Notes under the pieces: generated by a model
Databases searched by the model: none
What the model saw: the letters and a program-made list of their open reading frames with translations, nothing else
Told to the model about the DNA's origin: nothing
Assembly: GCF_048773025.1 (NCBI RefSeq)
Contig: NC_133549.1
Coordinates: forward strand, 46,190,966 to 46,254,965
Source: Camelus bactrianus
Taxonomy: Eukaryota; Chordata; Mammalia; Artiodactyla; Camelidae
Direction of reading: 5' to 3'
Length of the DNA: 64,000 nt
Made by a program: the position numbers and the translations under genes
Shown here: piece by piece, positions 22,641-34,845 of the stretch
Layout of the letters: every line of letters begins with the position of its first letter
Position numbering within the stretch: the first letter of the stretch is position 1

Positions 22641-24094
22641 CCATGTATCAGTTGTTACTGTTGTTGTTTCCGATGGGGAGTGGGGAAGGGGCCGGACAAC
22701 GGACACAGCTGGCCGTGAGGAAGAGTATTCATGCATTTCTGAGTCCATTTACTGTGTCATCTAGCAGGAAGGATTTATGCCCTGGTTGAATGCCGCAGAA
22801 GGATCTGGTGTGGTTTTTATATTAACATACATAAGATCTAAGAAGGACTCAGAGGCCTGAGTTGTCTGAGGGAAGCCACTACTGTTAACCGCTGCATTTA
22901 GCTCTGAGCTTCTTGGCAAATGCAGTAATAAGAGAAACACACTTAGGGGGTATCCCAGATGTCATCCAATCAGAAAAACAATGTGAGGGTTTAAGCCGGA
23001 GACAAACTTTTTCCTGGCTCCGAATTTCCAGAGGAATTTATGAGCCGGGATATAGGGCACTGGGTAACATAAAGGACAGCGCCTTCCCCGGGACTTGCGT
23101 GAAAGATACAGAGACATCTTTCCAAGGGCCCCACCATAAAAGCTGAGGGCTCACATTAAACTGTAGCTCCAGGGAGGCGTTTATGGTTTCACAGAATGTC
23201 AGCAGTGGAAGGGCCTGTAGCCCAGCCCCCTGGTTTTACAGCAGTAGAAGGGCGGCCGGGGAGCTTGAGGGACCGCTGGCTAAGGACCCAGACTCAAGCT
23301 GATGGTACAAGGCCTCTTCCCAACCCCAAACTCTCACCCTCTCCCTCATTTCTTCCACCAACAAAAAGAAGCCTCCCTCGGCCCCTTTCCCCATGGGAAA
23401 TGGCAAAGCTGCGGCAGCCTCCTTCACACTGTGGGAATCCCTTTTCTTTAAGTTTAGTTAAAAATAAATTTGAAAATGTTTAAAATTTCAAAGTCCGGGC
23501 TGGCGGGTTTCCAGGTGGCCTGAGGAGTCTGTGGTACAAAGCTGTTCTCGGCTCTAAACTGCAAGCTGTGTTTGCCGGTTGTTGAGATGTGTTCCTTACC
23601 CCGAGGTCATTTTAAATGGTTGTGTGTTTTAGCAGCTACCATTCTTAAAAGCTTTCTAAGTGCCCTAAGTGATAGCCTTACTTGCAACAATACTATGTGG
23701 AAGGTTGTATTATTAAAACAGGGTTTGAACTGATGGGCTGATGAGAGCCCAGGGTCTTATCTACAAACTCTGTGACCTTTACAGATCGAGAATCCTTATG
23801 AAGCAGGAACAAAGTCTGGCAACCATGCTTGTGTCCAGGCCCCCAGTTGAGGAATGAAATTTCTGAGGCCAACACGTGGCAAATGTCAAACGAACTCTAG
23901 CTGGTTATCCTTAAGTTCTAAGGGACTCTCTGGAAAGATGGTCTTAAAAGCGGGACAATTCTTTAATTGTGGTGTCCTGAGGACACCATCAAAACAAGAC
24001 CCCCAGAGTATATCTACATGCCACACTTCACAGGGACATTCACTTCTAGCCAATCACAGGAAACTGGTGTTTGCCATCACTGGGTGCGAAATAA
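22641..24094. other. Unassigned DNA with a short MIR piece at 23185-23245
   Basis: About 1.45 kb. 23185-23245 shows antisense MIR ('cagaatgtcagcagtggaag', 'cagccccctggttttacagc'). The rest has no recognised repeat, no domain-bearing frame and no splice-bounded exon that I trust. Confidence 0.4.
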
Positions 24095-24345
24095 GTGGGG
24101 CAACATGGTGGGGTGGTTGGGGCACAGGCTGCAGTTTCCAAGCCTTGGTGTAGTTTCTGGCACTGTCATGTGCTCATGTGTGACCTGGGCAAGTTGCTTA
24201 ACCTCTCGGCCCCAGTTTCCTCTTCTGTTACAATAACAGCAGTACCTTCTTTATAGAGTCATGGGCATGACATGAGATAACATCAATAAAGTTGTTTAGA
24301 AAAGTGGCAGGTTATGGGCTCAATGAAAATTAGCTGATGGCAGAA
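24095..24345 (+). mobile_element. MIR SINE, full length
   Basis: 'gtgtgacctgggcaagttgc', 'ttaacctctcggccccagtt' and 'cagcagtaccttctttatag' give a well-kept sense MIR. Confidence 0.9.
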
Positions 24346-24789
24346 CATGTGTTTTAAGGCAGATACAGAGTATGGATTCCTGGTTGAAATCCGTAATATA
24401 ACTGTCCTCATTGTAAATTAGATGCTGCGAAACACTTGAGGCAGTTTCCCATTTTCTATATACATCCTGATTTTATTTTGCCTAACACACACTTTTCTAA
24501 TTTACAAAGCAATTATGGTACCATATGCATATTATGGGATTATCTAAGTTCTCGTCAGCACCCTTCACTGGCAGCATGTAATATATTTACCTTCAAATTC
24601 TTGACCAAGAATGTAAACTCCAGTTCCCTGCTGCTACTTCTTACCAGGAGCTGGATGCAAAAAGTAATAATCATAAAGAATCGCCAAAATTATGTCCATT
24701 CCATCTATTTCTCTTAAAATTTTAAATTATAGTCTTTGATCAAATCAAGTCATCAGAAAGCCACATATCTAGAATATCAATATTTTTAC

Positions 24790-25030
24790 TTTACATTAAA
24801 TTGCTTTTAATAAATTTGCTCCAATGTTTTGCCATTGGCTTTTCAATGACATTCTGTAGTTTTCAGTGTCTAAGTCTCGTACCTTTTTTGTTAAATCTAT
24901 TCCTAAGTATTTTATTCTTTTGGATGACATTATAAATGGAATAGTTTTCATAATTTCATTTTGGAACTGTGCATTGCTAGTGTAAAGGAAATATGATTGT
25001 TTTTTGTGTATTGATCTTTTATTGAGCCAT
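24790..25030 (-). mobile_element. Old L1 LINE, ORF2 fragment
   Basis: 'aatctattcctaagtatttt', 'tagtgtaaaggaaatatgat' and 'tgtgtattgatcttttat' are antisense ORF2 connection-region text. It is more diverged than the L1 at 46269-49975. Confidence 0.8.
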
Positions 25031-25054
25031 TGGCTTTTATTGATGGATATAACA

Positions 25055-25180
25055 AATAATATTCATTCATTCAAAATACATTATGAGCATCCATTACGTA
25101 TCAGGCAGGGTGCTGGGCTCTGTAATATAATGTAGAATAAAACAAATATGGCCCCTGCCCTTTCAAGGAGCTCAGGGTCC
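25055..25180 (-). mobile_element. L2 LINE 3' region
   Basis: 'gcatccattacgtatcaggc', 'gggtgctgggctctgtaat' and 'ggcccctgccctttcaagga' match antisense L2. Confidence 0.8.
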
Positions 25181-25939
25181 AGGAGGTGAACCAGGTCTAA
25201 GTGAGGTGCACTTCCCCATTACCAAGAAGATGCTGGTAAGCACTGCCCACATCACTACACAGGCCCTACATGAAGGCCGTGACAGCAGCTCCTCTGTCTC
25301 TCAGAACTGGGAATGCCGTGTATCCCCTTGGCAACAGTTCTATTTTGAGCCCATGCCCACTGTGCATTCTGTAATGTAGCTGGATAGCTTTTCTTTGCTT
25401 CAATTGTTAGGAAGCTTAGGGCTCTGTTGTGGCCAAATTCTAGCAAATGACACTAAGGCAAGAAAAAATTGTTATTTTGCCATATCCATTTTCACTTGGC
25501 CCTGATTTTTTTATCTTTTTATTTTATCTTGTTTTGGATAGATCTTTGTTGCCTTAGATTTTTTATGGATAGAAGATGGGAAAGGAGGAAGCAAAGGAAG
25601 AAGGGAGGAAGGAAACTTCAGTTATTTGCTAATATTTCAGAAAATGTTAACTTACTATAAAGATCTACTTCTCATTTCTGAAGTTCCACCAAGATGTGAT
25701 TTTATTACCTAAGTGAATGCTTATACCATCTGGAATAAGAATGATTTCATACATATATGGTTGTTTAATCTGTTTTTGGCAGGTCAAAACTAAACAAAAT
25801 CTATTGGTTTGGTTCAGACACACTGGAAGTGCTTTTCTGGCATCACTTCAATAAAATTTTCTTTCCTCATTAGACATAGAGGTTCTGGGCAAGAGCATGC
25901 AAGGTAGAAGGGGATCTCTTTTCCCCAAGTCATTTGTGG
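25181..25939. other. Unassigned DNA
   Basis: Non-coding and AT-rich on the right half; no repeat or gene identified. Confidence 0.35.
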
Positions 25940-26160
25940 CCAAGAGGCAGTATAAGTAATTCAACTTTGTAGCTGCTCAACCTAGGTTTAAATTCTGACT
26001 CTGTTATTTACTTACTAGCTGTATGATTCTGGGAAGGGTACCTATCTTCTACAAGTTTCAGTTCCTTCGTCTATACAGATGAGGTAACACCTACATTACT
26101 GATGACTACTGTAATCAAATTAAATGAGATTTAGCATAAGGTTGAGGACACATCTATTTA
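25940..26160 (+). mobile_element. MIR SINE
   Basis: 'ttactagctgtatgattctg', 'agtttcagttccttcgtcta' and 'caaattaaatgagatttagc' in sense order. Confidence 0.85.
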
Positions 26161-26164
26161 ATAC

Positions 26165-26815
26165 TGAACTACAAGTACTAGGCAGTGTAATAAGATAAGA
26201 AAAACAGACAAGAAGTATAAACATGGCAAAGGAAGAAATATACCCAACTGTATGTGGCAGCTTGGTAAAAATAAATTATATTTCTACCTAATTATAAAAA
26301 TAAATTCCAGATGAATGGAAGTCCAAAATGTGAAAAGCAAAACATTTAAAACATTTTGAGGAGAATGTCTTTACAATCACAGAGTAGGCAAGGATTTCTT
26401 AATCAAAATATAAAAATCAGAAATCATAAAGGAAAATGTTAATTGGATCATATTAAATTCTAAAATTTCTATAAAATACATGATAATGTAAACAAAGACA
26501 AAAGAAAAGTTATGGGCTAGAAGAAAGTATCTGTAACATATGTAACAGGCAAAGGAATGATGCAGCTACACAGGAAACTTTACAAACCAATAAGAAAAAG
26601 ACAAACAACCAGATAAACAGAAAAAAGATATAAACAGGCAATTCATAGAAGCAGTCTCAGGAGCCAATACATATGAAAAATGTTCAACCTTACCAGTAAT
26701 CAGAGAAATAAAAATGAAAACAAGAGTGAGATAATATTTCCCATCCATATGGTTGGCCAAAATGTCAAGTTTTCTATATTCCTCTACTTACAGACTATCC
26801 AATGACTGGTGACAA
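26165..26815 (+). mobile_element. Old L1M LINE, ORF2 3' part
   Basis: A-rich sense text with degraded ORF2 landmarks: 'tgaatggaagtccaaaatgt', 'aggcaaggatttcttaatc', 'tatgaaaaatgttcaacctt', 'agtaatcagagaaataaaaa'. No open frame of note remains. Confidence 0.8.
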
Positions 26816-27419
26816 TCATCCACATAGTGTCACCTCTGAGGAAGGAGGAGAGAGTGGGGAATGGGGCCTACAATGGTCTCTGAAACTTTTTGTTTCTTTA
26901 AAAAATTTTTGAGGAAAACATGACAAATGTTGACACTTGCAACTCTGGGCAGTGGGTACTTGGCTATTTGCCATAAGCTTCTCTGTGCTTTTCTACAGGC
27001 TTGAAATATCCATAATAAATACACATAAGCAAATAAACTAATATCTAAAATAACCTGGTTGATATTGAGGAGGAACAACAGAATAGAAAAGTGCCTAAAT
27101 AAGTCAGTTTTTGAGAAGGCTGGCTGGGCCCAGAGTGGGAACCAGGATGCCCTGGAGAGGGCCAGTGTGAAGGCCAGCAGATGGGGCAATGAAAAGGCAG
27201 GTGAGTGATGTGTTAAGAAAGATGACCATTTTAGAGGAAACATTGGTCCAGGAATAAAGTCTAAAAGCAGAGGAGCTACTTTTCTGGAAATCCAGAGTAG
27301 TACAACCCTTTCTTGTCCATTCACCACACAAATTTTACTGTACTAAAATATTTTATGTGATCTCTGGCCTAATACCACATCCAGTCTTATGGTAGAGAGA
27401 CTTACAAAATATTCAAACT

Positions 27420-27740
27420 AATGGCTGATATTGGCAGGGGAAAGGTGTGGTTTGGGGAAGGCTTCCTTGAAGATGTGAACTGAAGTCAACCACGAGGTAC
27501 AAAAAGGTAACAGGTAGAAGAGTATGTCCCAAGCAGAGGGATCAGCATGTGCAAAGGCCCTGAGGCAGAAAGGACTCCAGGCCTGTGAGGTGTTAGTACA
27601 GAACCTACAGAAACCTCCATGTAAGGTTCTGGCATATTGTGAGGAAGGGCACTGCAGTCAGGGTCAAGGAGAGTGTACCTATGTGTTCCTCAAAGTCCAA
27701 GGAACCAAAGAGAACTCACCCAGGGTGAAAGACCATGAGT
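27420..27740 (-). mobile_element. L2 LINE 3'UTR
   Basis: 'gaaggcttccttgaagatgt', 'atcagcatgtgcaaaggccc' and 'tgaggcagaaaggactcca' are antisense L2 3'UTR. Confidence 0.75.
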
Positions 27741-29399
27741 AAAAAGTTAAAGACATTTAAAAGCAACAATAAAAGCTGTACAGGAAAAAGAACAACAGGA
27801 GTAATTCACTGGTCTGATATTCCCTTTCACTGAAGTAAAATAAGTTATAAACTTGGAACTTTAAAACAAGTCAGTAGGTTGAGCTGCAGAGGACCCAGTG
27901 GGAAAGGAGCATTAAGAAATGGGAATCTGCTGAAGAATGGGAAGGTTCCTTCCATGCTGATTTTTGGAGAAACTCCTAGAGCCAGGAGGTAGCAAAGTGG
28001 ATTATGTCAGCAGCAGCTAAAAAAACCAACCTAGGAGCATCCTTCTTGGACACCACCTCAGCCTAAGCTGGTAACACACAAAAAATTCAGGAATCAGAAA
28101 TTCCAGTTGGCTTGGGGTAGGAATTTCTCCAGAGGGTTCTTGGATTGGCTCTGCTATAGAGAACAGAAGATAATATTTTTTACACCTGCAATTTTCATAA
28201 TGGACACTGACATCTTCTTGGGATTACACCAAGAGAAATAAATATAACTGAAAGCTTTCCCCTAATATCATATCAAATCCAGGCTTCAGGGAGGACGTTA
28301 GCATTTTCTCATTTCAAACATCGCTCAGTACTAGAGTTCTTTGGTGGGAGAGCGTGTGACCTTAGACTTGCTTCAATGAGCTTCTCTTAACATTGTGATG
28401 AAAATATCCATTTGACGTGAGTGACATCAGCTTATCTGCCCTCAAGTCCAAGTGCAGCCCCTTGAAAGAAAAAGCAACTGGGGACTAACTATTTTTCTCA
28501 AAAAAAAAAATTTAATGACTATCAATGTAGAAATATTAAAACTGCCCACATGGGGGGAAGTGAATTGGAATAACACCAGGGAAGGGTGCAGCACACACTA
28601 CTGCAGGCTTGGGTTCTGCATCTTCCCAGATATGTTTACTCTGCCCAAGTCCTCACCTCCTGAAGCCAGTTCCCTTAAGTATAAAGGAAGCCAAAAAGCC
28701 CACCTCCTAGTGGTATTGTCGTAAAAGTCTGACTTAGTAATGGTTAGTAAGCATGAAGCACAGTAAGCCCTCAATTTTTGTAGCTATCGCAAATATTTTT
28801 GATGATATTTGTAACTGTCGAGGCAAAAAGTGTTCCTCAGGATTGTGCTTGATGTTTTCTGATAGGCTAATGTGAGTGGAAAATCACGAGGTACTGGGGA
28901 GAATTATGACCTGAATACATACGATTTTTCTTTAGAGGAACAAAATCACCTTTGAAGGGGGTTTTAGAGGCTGAAAACAAAATCATTAAATCACCGCTAT
29001 CTGCTCACTCCAACACATGAGAATTACAGGGACTAAATGAGGCGCATCACTGCAACATCAAAAAGCTGAGAGCACGGCAATTCAAATTTTTTTTTCCAGA
29101 TTGAAAAAAAAATCAGTGAGGTACTTCGGCTGTATATTATGTAGCATCCTCATCAGAGACTGGCAGCATTCCACAATCACAAAATGACTAAATATTCACA
29201 TTGTATGGAGTAAATAAAGGTTGCAACTAGCCTTATGACAGTTCATGTCAGGCTTCGCCACCAAATAAATGAGCTTGCTGTGTGTGAATTTAAGAAAACA
29301 CTTTCAGTTTTTAGGTCTTTCACTTTTAAAGTCTCTACATTAATATATTTTACTTCTGTGTCCTTATCTTGCAGAAATAAACCCTCACAGTGCTCATAT
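27741..29399. other. Unassigned DNA
   Basis: About 1.66 kb of mostly AT-rich sequence with A runs near 28500 and T/A runs near 29085-29115. No gene or repeat named. Confidence 0.4.
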
Positions 29400-29481
29400 C
29401 TTACCAGAGATGTAAGATAATGTTCATTGCAACTCTGCTTTTGATAGCAAAGAGCTGCACACAGGCTTAAATGACTACCAG

Positions 29482-29987
29482 GAGGTATAGAAGCATCCTA
29501 AGTGTCCATCAACAGGTGAATGGATAGAGACACGGCATATACATACAATGGAATACCACTCAGCCACAACAAAGAATAAAATAATGCCATTTGCAACAAG
29601 ATGGATGGGCCTGGAGGGTATTATGCTCAGTGAAATAAGTCAGGCAGAGAAAGACAAAAACTCTCTGTATCACTTATATGTGGAATCTAAAAAATAAAAC
29701 TAGTGAATATAACAAAACAGAAACAGACTCAGATATAGAGAAGCAACTGGTGGTTACCAGTGGGGAGAGAAAAGATGGGAGAGGTAAGATAGGGGTAGGT
29801 AGGGGATTAAGAGGTACAAACTACTATGCATAAAATAAATAAGCTACAAAGATATCTTGTACAACACAGGGAATACAGCCAATATTCTATTAAGTATAAA
29901 TGAAATATAACCTTTAAAAATTGTGAATCACTATGTTGCTCTCCTGAAACTTATATAATATTGAAATCAAGTATATACCTCAATAAA
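29482..29987 (+). mobile_element. Younger L1, 5'-truncated, nested in the old L1
   Basis: Sense ORF2 end and 3'UTR, from 'catcctaagtgtccatcaac' to 'gtatatacctcaataaaa'. It is flanked by a 13-bp target duplication: aaatgactaccag at 29469-29481 and aaatgactgccag at 29988-30000, one mismatch. Confidence 0.9.
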
Positions 29988-30080
29988 AAATGACTGCCAG
30001 TAGAAAGATGGATTAATACAGGACAGAACACCATACTGTGAATACTATGCACCCATTACAAAGAATGAGGTTCTCTCGAA

Positions 30081-30302
30081 AGGGGTTTCTCGACCTCATC
30101 ACTACTGACATTGGGGGCCAGATTATTCTAGTGGTGGTAGGGGGTGTGTCCAGCGCACTGGAGGATGTCTAGCAGCATCCCTGTCTTCTACACATTAGGT
30201 GCCAGTGGCACCACCATCTACCCCAGTTATGACAACCAAAAATGCATCCAGTCATTGCCAAGTGTCAGCTGGGGGGGAAGACTGCCCCCAGGTGAGAACT
30301 GT
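30081..30302 (-). mobile_element. MER20 DNA transposon
   Basis: Antisense of the copy at 12131-12330: 'gggtttctcgacctcatcac', 'gatgtctagcagcatccctg', 'ttatgacaaccaaaaatgca', 'actgcccccaggtgagaac'. About full length. I could not find a clear 8-bp duplication. Confidence 0.9.
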
Positions 30303-30590
30303 CCTGGAGACAATCACATATACTGGCAACCCTGAAACACGGATCAGTGGCAAAAGGAAGGTGCAGAATAACACAGATTACATGATTCCCATTTTATTTC
30401 AATGGAGATATATGTATATAGACAGAAAAATGCCTGGAGAGCTAAGCAACAAACTGTTAGTGAACACCTTGGGAAGGTGTGTGTGTGTGGGTGTTGGCCC
30501 AGGGGGACTTTTTTCTTCTACTTTATCCACTATGTACCATTTTCATTTGGTAAATTTTTATTTCAGAAATGTAGTTCCTGAAAAAAAAAT

Positions 30591-31234
30591 CATGATACTC
30601 AATTTGACAGTAAGCACAGAGGTGTAAAATTGGGAATAAAAGTCTTGGGAAAGGACATGTGGTCAGGACAGGTAAAAAAAAACCCACTCGAAGTGGGTGT
30701 CCAGCAAGGCTCACAGGAGAGCCATGGTCGCCAGCAGCTGCTTCCAGTACCCTGGCCTTGGAAGGGGTAAAAACTGTTATCTGACCATCAGACTGGAAAT
30801 AGTCCAGTCTGACTGCAGAATAGCAGTCCTCTAACTGCACACTTCAAAATTCTCCTGAGGGCTTTTTCGGGTTGCTGTTCTTTTAAGGCAGAAGTGAAAG
30901 GAATCCTGCCAGGACTCAGCTGAATGGGCAAGTGCTGAAAGATTCAGTTCTATTTCCACCTACTGGTAGGAAAAAAGACAACAATGCATGACTCAGAAAA
31001 GGCAGCACAGCCCTCAAACAATTCCCATTGTCCCCCTCCAGCCCTAATGAAGACCTCTGTCCTCTGAACTCCCGCTCCAATGGACCAAAGTCTCAGAAAT
31101 CACCTGACAGTAACATAACCTTAATCGGATGCAAAAAATCAAGTTACTGATCAAATCAACCACCGTACAGTTTTATAGTATCTATCTTTACTCGGGGCTG
31201 AGAGCTCTCCCAAGAAAATATATAGCATTATCTT
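30591..31234. other. Unassigned DNA
   Basis: No repeat or gene recognised. The minus-strand frame at 30523-30840 overlaps old L1 and lacks a domain. Confidence 0.35.
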
Positions 31235-31300
31235 CATTACCTTCCTACTGAACACCTTCTCTGATAAGGATATCCCTGACCCCTTCTATTTATTTGGCTT
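31235..31300 (+). mobile_element. L2 LINE fragment
   Basis: 'aacaccttctctgataagga' and 'tatccctgaccccttctatt' are sense L2 3'UTR. Confidence 0.55.
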
Positions 31301-31334
31301 GTTTTTTTTTTTTTAATCAGGCTCTCTGGAGTGC

Positions 31335-31590
31335 CCAGAGAGGCAGCTTAGGGCAGAGGTAAAAAGACAAGCTCTGTGGTCAGAAAGACCCAGATTTGAG
31401 TCATAGATTTTTTTCATTTTCTTGCAGCCAACCTTGAGCAAGTCACATAACCTATCCAAGCTGCTGTTTCCTCTCCTGTGAAGTGGGGATCCTAATGCTG
31501 TCACTGTGGCTGTTGTTAGGGTTAAATGAGCTCATGTATTTGGCACAGTAGTTGACTCATAGGAAATAAATGTTAGCTATTTTTATTACA
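31335..31590 (+). mobile_element. MIR SINE, full length
   Basis: 'agacaagctctgtggtcaga', 'ccttgagcaagtcacataac', 'gttagggttaaatgagctca' and 'actcataggaaataaatgtt' in sense. A T12 run sits just before it. Confidence 0.9.
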
Positions 31591-33129
31591 CAGTAATTCC
31601 ACCCATTTCCCATATGGAAAACTGAGGCAAAGGGTGATGCTCAAGAGAAAGGGAACGCGGAGCAGTGGGGACACATTCTGGATGTTACTCCCTTACCCGG
31701 GTCATGGTGCAGGCTTCCCCAGAAGCCCTGTGTTTCCCATTTTGCTCAGGAAGAGGATTTCATCTGTTGTCCTAACAGGAACGCTGGCCTATTTATCTCA
31801 TGACGTGCATGTTTTCAGTCATACGATCCAAACACATTCCCTTCACTCAGATGAAGGTAGGCTCTGCCTGAGATAGGCACCAACACCAATGCTTTCACCC
31901 CATGGCACTTTTAATGTAAAACACAGAATGTCAGCAGTTTGGTTAGTAGAAAAAGTATTCAGCCTTCCAAGATGAATGACTCCCAAAACCCACATTTATG
32001 AATCTGTCATCTAATTTTATACCTATCTTGCTTTCTCAGGTAAGTCAGCGTGAACACTGACACATTCAAACAAGATGAAAATTCTACTAGCCTGGTATCT
32101 CTAAATGATACATTGCTGTAACGAAAATAAAGGCTGCATCCGGTGCCTACCTCATGCTGAGTGATGGGGAGGCCCACGGTTTCCCTCAAAAAGCTCAAAG
32201 TCCAGCGGGAGAGGTGGGCATGGCCCCAGCAGTTCTGCTGAAGGTGCAAAACCAAAAGTGCTGTAGAACAGAGGAGAGAGGCTAACTGTGATGGAGGGCA
32301 TGGAGGTGTAGGAGCGATCTCACAGAAACGATGAGCCAGTTCTGGAAAGATAAGCATTCAAGGCCAGGAGAAGGGGAAGGAGGGAGGCAACGAAGGGAAC
32401 CCACAGAGGCCCAGGCACTCGAAGCCCTACTGTCTCCATGGAAAACATTATGTGCAGACCTGTGCTGTCCAGGCGTAAACTATCCATTTGATAAGAGAGG
32501 AGTAGAGCTTATTAACACAGAGGTTCCACTTGGTGTTGCAAAATTATTCCTAAAAAAAAAAAATCAATACCAAGCTCTGGAAGGTGGGTCAATGCCAAAC
32601 TGAAACCTGAGGAAAAAGCTATTCACGTCAGGCACTGGCCTAACGTCACCTAAAAGCAAATGGGTTTAAGTGTCCATTAAAAGGGCTTCAGTGCGTCACT
32701 CTGAAACTTACATCCTAGCAAGACAGTATCATAATGTGTTTTGAACAATTGTGTTAATGTTGTTATAAATGGATATTTACATTTCTTACTTAATGAAGTT
32801 ACTCCTAATACAGTCCCATTTAGAGACAGAAGTCGCCAGGTTGACTAAACCCAGGGCAGGAGGAGCAAATGGATTCCCTGCTGCATGCAGCCGACTCTGA
32901 TCAACTGGTAGAAGTGCTTGGGCTGTTTCATTAGGAAGGATTCTTAGGCCATGCTGGGACCCACCAAAGGACAGGGTCACAATGATAAGCATTGTCTGTC
33001 ATGGGTGCAGTGGGTGGACAGCAGCACAGATGCCCAGCACAGCCATTCCTGACTAAAAAATTAAAGAAAGCCGAGGGAAGGGAAATTAATTAAATCAATC
33101 AATCAGTTTCCACTTATTGAGTCGTAAAA
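31591..33129. other. Unassigned DNA; possible L2 trace at 32080-32360
   Basis: 32150-32240 weakly resembles antisense L2 ('gggagaggtgggcatggcc'). The remainder holds no recognised gene or repeat. Confidence 0.35.
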
Positions 33130-33330
33130 ACTCTCCCAACGTATTTCCTCCTCTCTCCTCCTCTTCACTGTCCTACAACAATTCTGCTCTGTTCTTCACT
33201 CCCCAACCCAGAATATCTCCTTTTCTGAGCGTCTTCTACACCTCCCTTAAGGTCTAACTCCAGGCCCACTTTCCGTGAAGCTGTTCCTGATGACTTGCAG
33301 TCCTTACTGAGCTCCACGCTGTAACTTTAG
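33130..33330 (+). mobile_element. L2 LINE 3'UTR
   Basis: 'cttaaggtctaactccaggc' and 'gtgaagctgttcctgatga' fit the L2 block that precedes its 3' end. Confidence 0.6.
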
Positions 33331-34321
33331 ACATATCAGTTACAAGTTTATAAGTCAGTTATTTGGAATTCAGAGCATAGAAAAGGTAATTTAAATGTTG
33401 ATTAGTACCCTAAGCCATGCTATAAAAATATAAGTTATCACATGGAAAAAATGTATTCTCCAGAATGTTCATTTAAACATAAACTAGGACGTAAAAGCAA
33501 TCTGGCTGTGACATTTGTCACCCCACTGATCGCCAGGGTTGACCTGGCTGATCTGGCTGGCTAGGCGGGTGTCCTCTTCCTCCCTCTATGCTCCAAACAT
33601 GTCCCTCCTGAAACTGCGTGCTTGGGTGAGGAGGACAACCTTCCTGGACAGAGGAAGATCATTCTTCAGTCAGGGGTATCTGAGTAGCAGCATTCCCTTG
33701 CTAGAACCTCCAAAAAAACTCTCAAGGTCTGTAGGGTAGTTAATCTTCCAAGGCTCCAGACACATCCAAATGAGGGGGGCAGGGGGCAGTTTGACTTTTT
33801 TAAAATACATACATACATTCATACATAAAATATGGCTGTCATGAGCTGCTTGGGATGGGGAGAGGAGGGGTTTACACACCAAGAAAATGTCCAAAGCTTG
33901 GGGTGGGAAGCTGGATATAGAAGGGTGAAGATAGGAGCCAGGAGCGCTGGGTGCCCCCTGGGGCAGGGGGTAGGGCAGGGAAGGGAACAAAGAGAACTTC
34001 TGGTACCGCCTGGCCAGGAGACTTTGCAGTTGGAGATGCCAGGTGAGGGGTCTGAGCTGTTAATGAGGGGAAGGTGATGTCAGCCTTCGTGGCCCTCACC
34101 AATGCTTCTGCATGGGGAGTGGGTGCTTCTGGGAGAGCTCTAACAGGAGGGCCACTTGATGGCATCCAGGGACATTCACTTAACCCTTATCATGACATGC
34201 AAAAATGAGAACAGAAAACCTTTATTGCAACTCTAGGAAATGAATGTAATAATAATTAAAAAAAACCCCACAGTGTCACAGTTGGCACTTGGAGAGAAAA
34301 ATGATTTATTTGTAGGGGAAT
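33331..34321. other. Unassigned DNA with a (CATA)n run
   Basis: A CATA repeat lies at 33803-33827. Opposed frames at 33670-34165 are mutual shadows. Nothing else is recognised. Confidence 0.4.
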
Positions 34322-34336
34322 AAAGAAATAAATGGA
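34322..34336 (+). repeat. Target-site duplication, left copy
   Basis: aaagaaataaatgga, identical over 15 bases to 34462-34476. Confidence 0.9.
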
Positions 34337-34461
34337 CAGAGAAAGGAATGTGACAATGAATATATATATGTTCATGTATAATTGAAAAATTGTGCTCTAC
34401 ACTGGAATTTGAAACAACATTGTAAAATGATTATAAATCAATAAAAAATGTTAAAAAAAAA
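34337..34461 (+). mobile_element. 125-bp young L1, extreme 5' truncation
   Basis: Only the last part of the L1 3'UTR plus a short A tail remains: 'gtgacaatgaatatatatat', 'aaattgtgctctacactgga', 'caataaaaaatgtt'. Its sequence is almost that of the 3' end at 4140-4245. The perfect 15-bp duplication and high identity mark a recent insertion. Confidence 0.95.
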
Positions 34462-34476
34462 AAAGAAATAAATGGA
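34462..34476 (+). repeat. Target-site duplication, right copy
   Basis: Perfect partner of 34322-34336. Confidence 0.9.
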
Positions 34477-34637
34477 GACATTCTGAGTAGTTTTCAAGCT
34501 TTGGTTTGTGTTGATCACAAGCTCAAATATCTATAAGAGCCAAGCAGATAAATGACATGGGTGTCCAATGCCAAGTGGTAGAAACAGGGCAGGTAACAGG
34601 TAGAGACAATGGGCCCCATTCAGATTCAAATTTGAAT

Positions 34638-34657
34638 TCAAATAATAATAATAATAA
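34638..34657 (+). repeat. (AAT)n run
   Basis: Six AAT/ATA units. Confidence 0.8.
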
Positions 34658-34669
34658 CAGCCAAATAAT

Positions 34670-34845
34670 AAAGGAGTACTGCATTTCAGTCACAGTAACT
34701 TCTCTCATGCCCATTTCATAGATGAAAAAATTGAGGAAGAGAGTCAGCCATTTGTCCAAGGTAAGAAGTAAGAAAGTGGTAGAGCTGGGAGTGGAATCCA
34801 GGCAGAATGACTCCCACCACTCTAAGTAGTGCCCTAGAACGCGGC
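34670..34845 (-). mobile_element. MIR SINE
   Basis: 'ccatttcatagatgaaaaaa', 'aagtggtagagctgggagtg' and 'gaatccaggcagaatgactc' are antisense MIR. Confidence 0.85.

Larger units (their letters stand above)
29400..30590 (+). mobile_element. Old L1ME-type LINE 3' end, twice interrupted
   Basis: Pieces at 29400-29481, 30000-30080 and 30303-30590 read as one old L1 3' end ('gttcattgcaactctgcttt' ... 'gaatactatgcacccattac' ... 'aggtgcagaataacacagat' ... 'cactatgtaccattttcatt'). A younger L1 (29482-29987) and a MER20 (30081-30302) split it. Confidence 0.8.

Noticed and set aside
30081-30302. An 8-bp hAT target duplication around MER20
   Set aside because: The flanking octamers do not match after allowing for uncertain ends.
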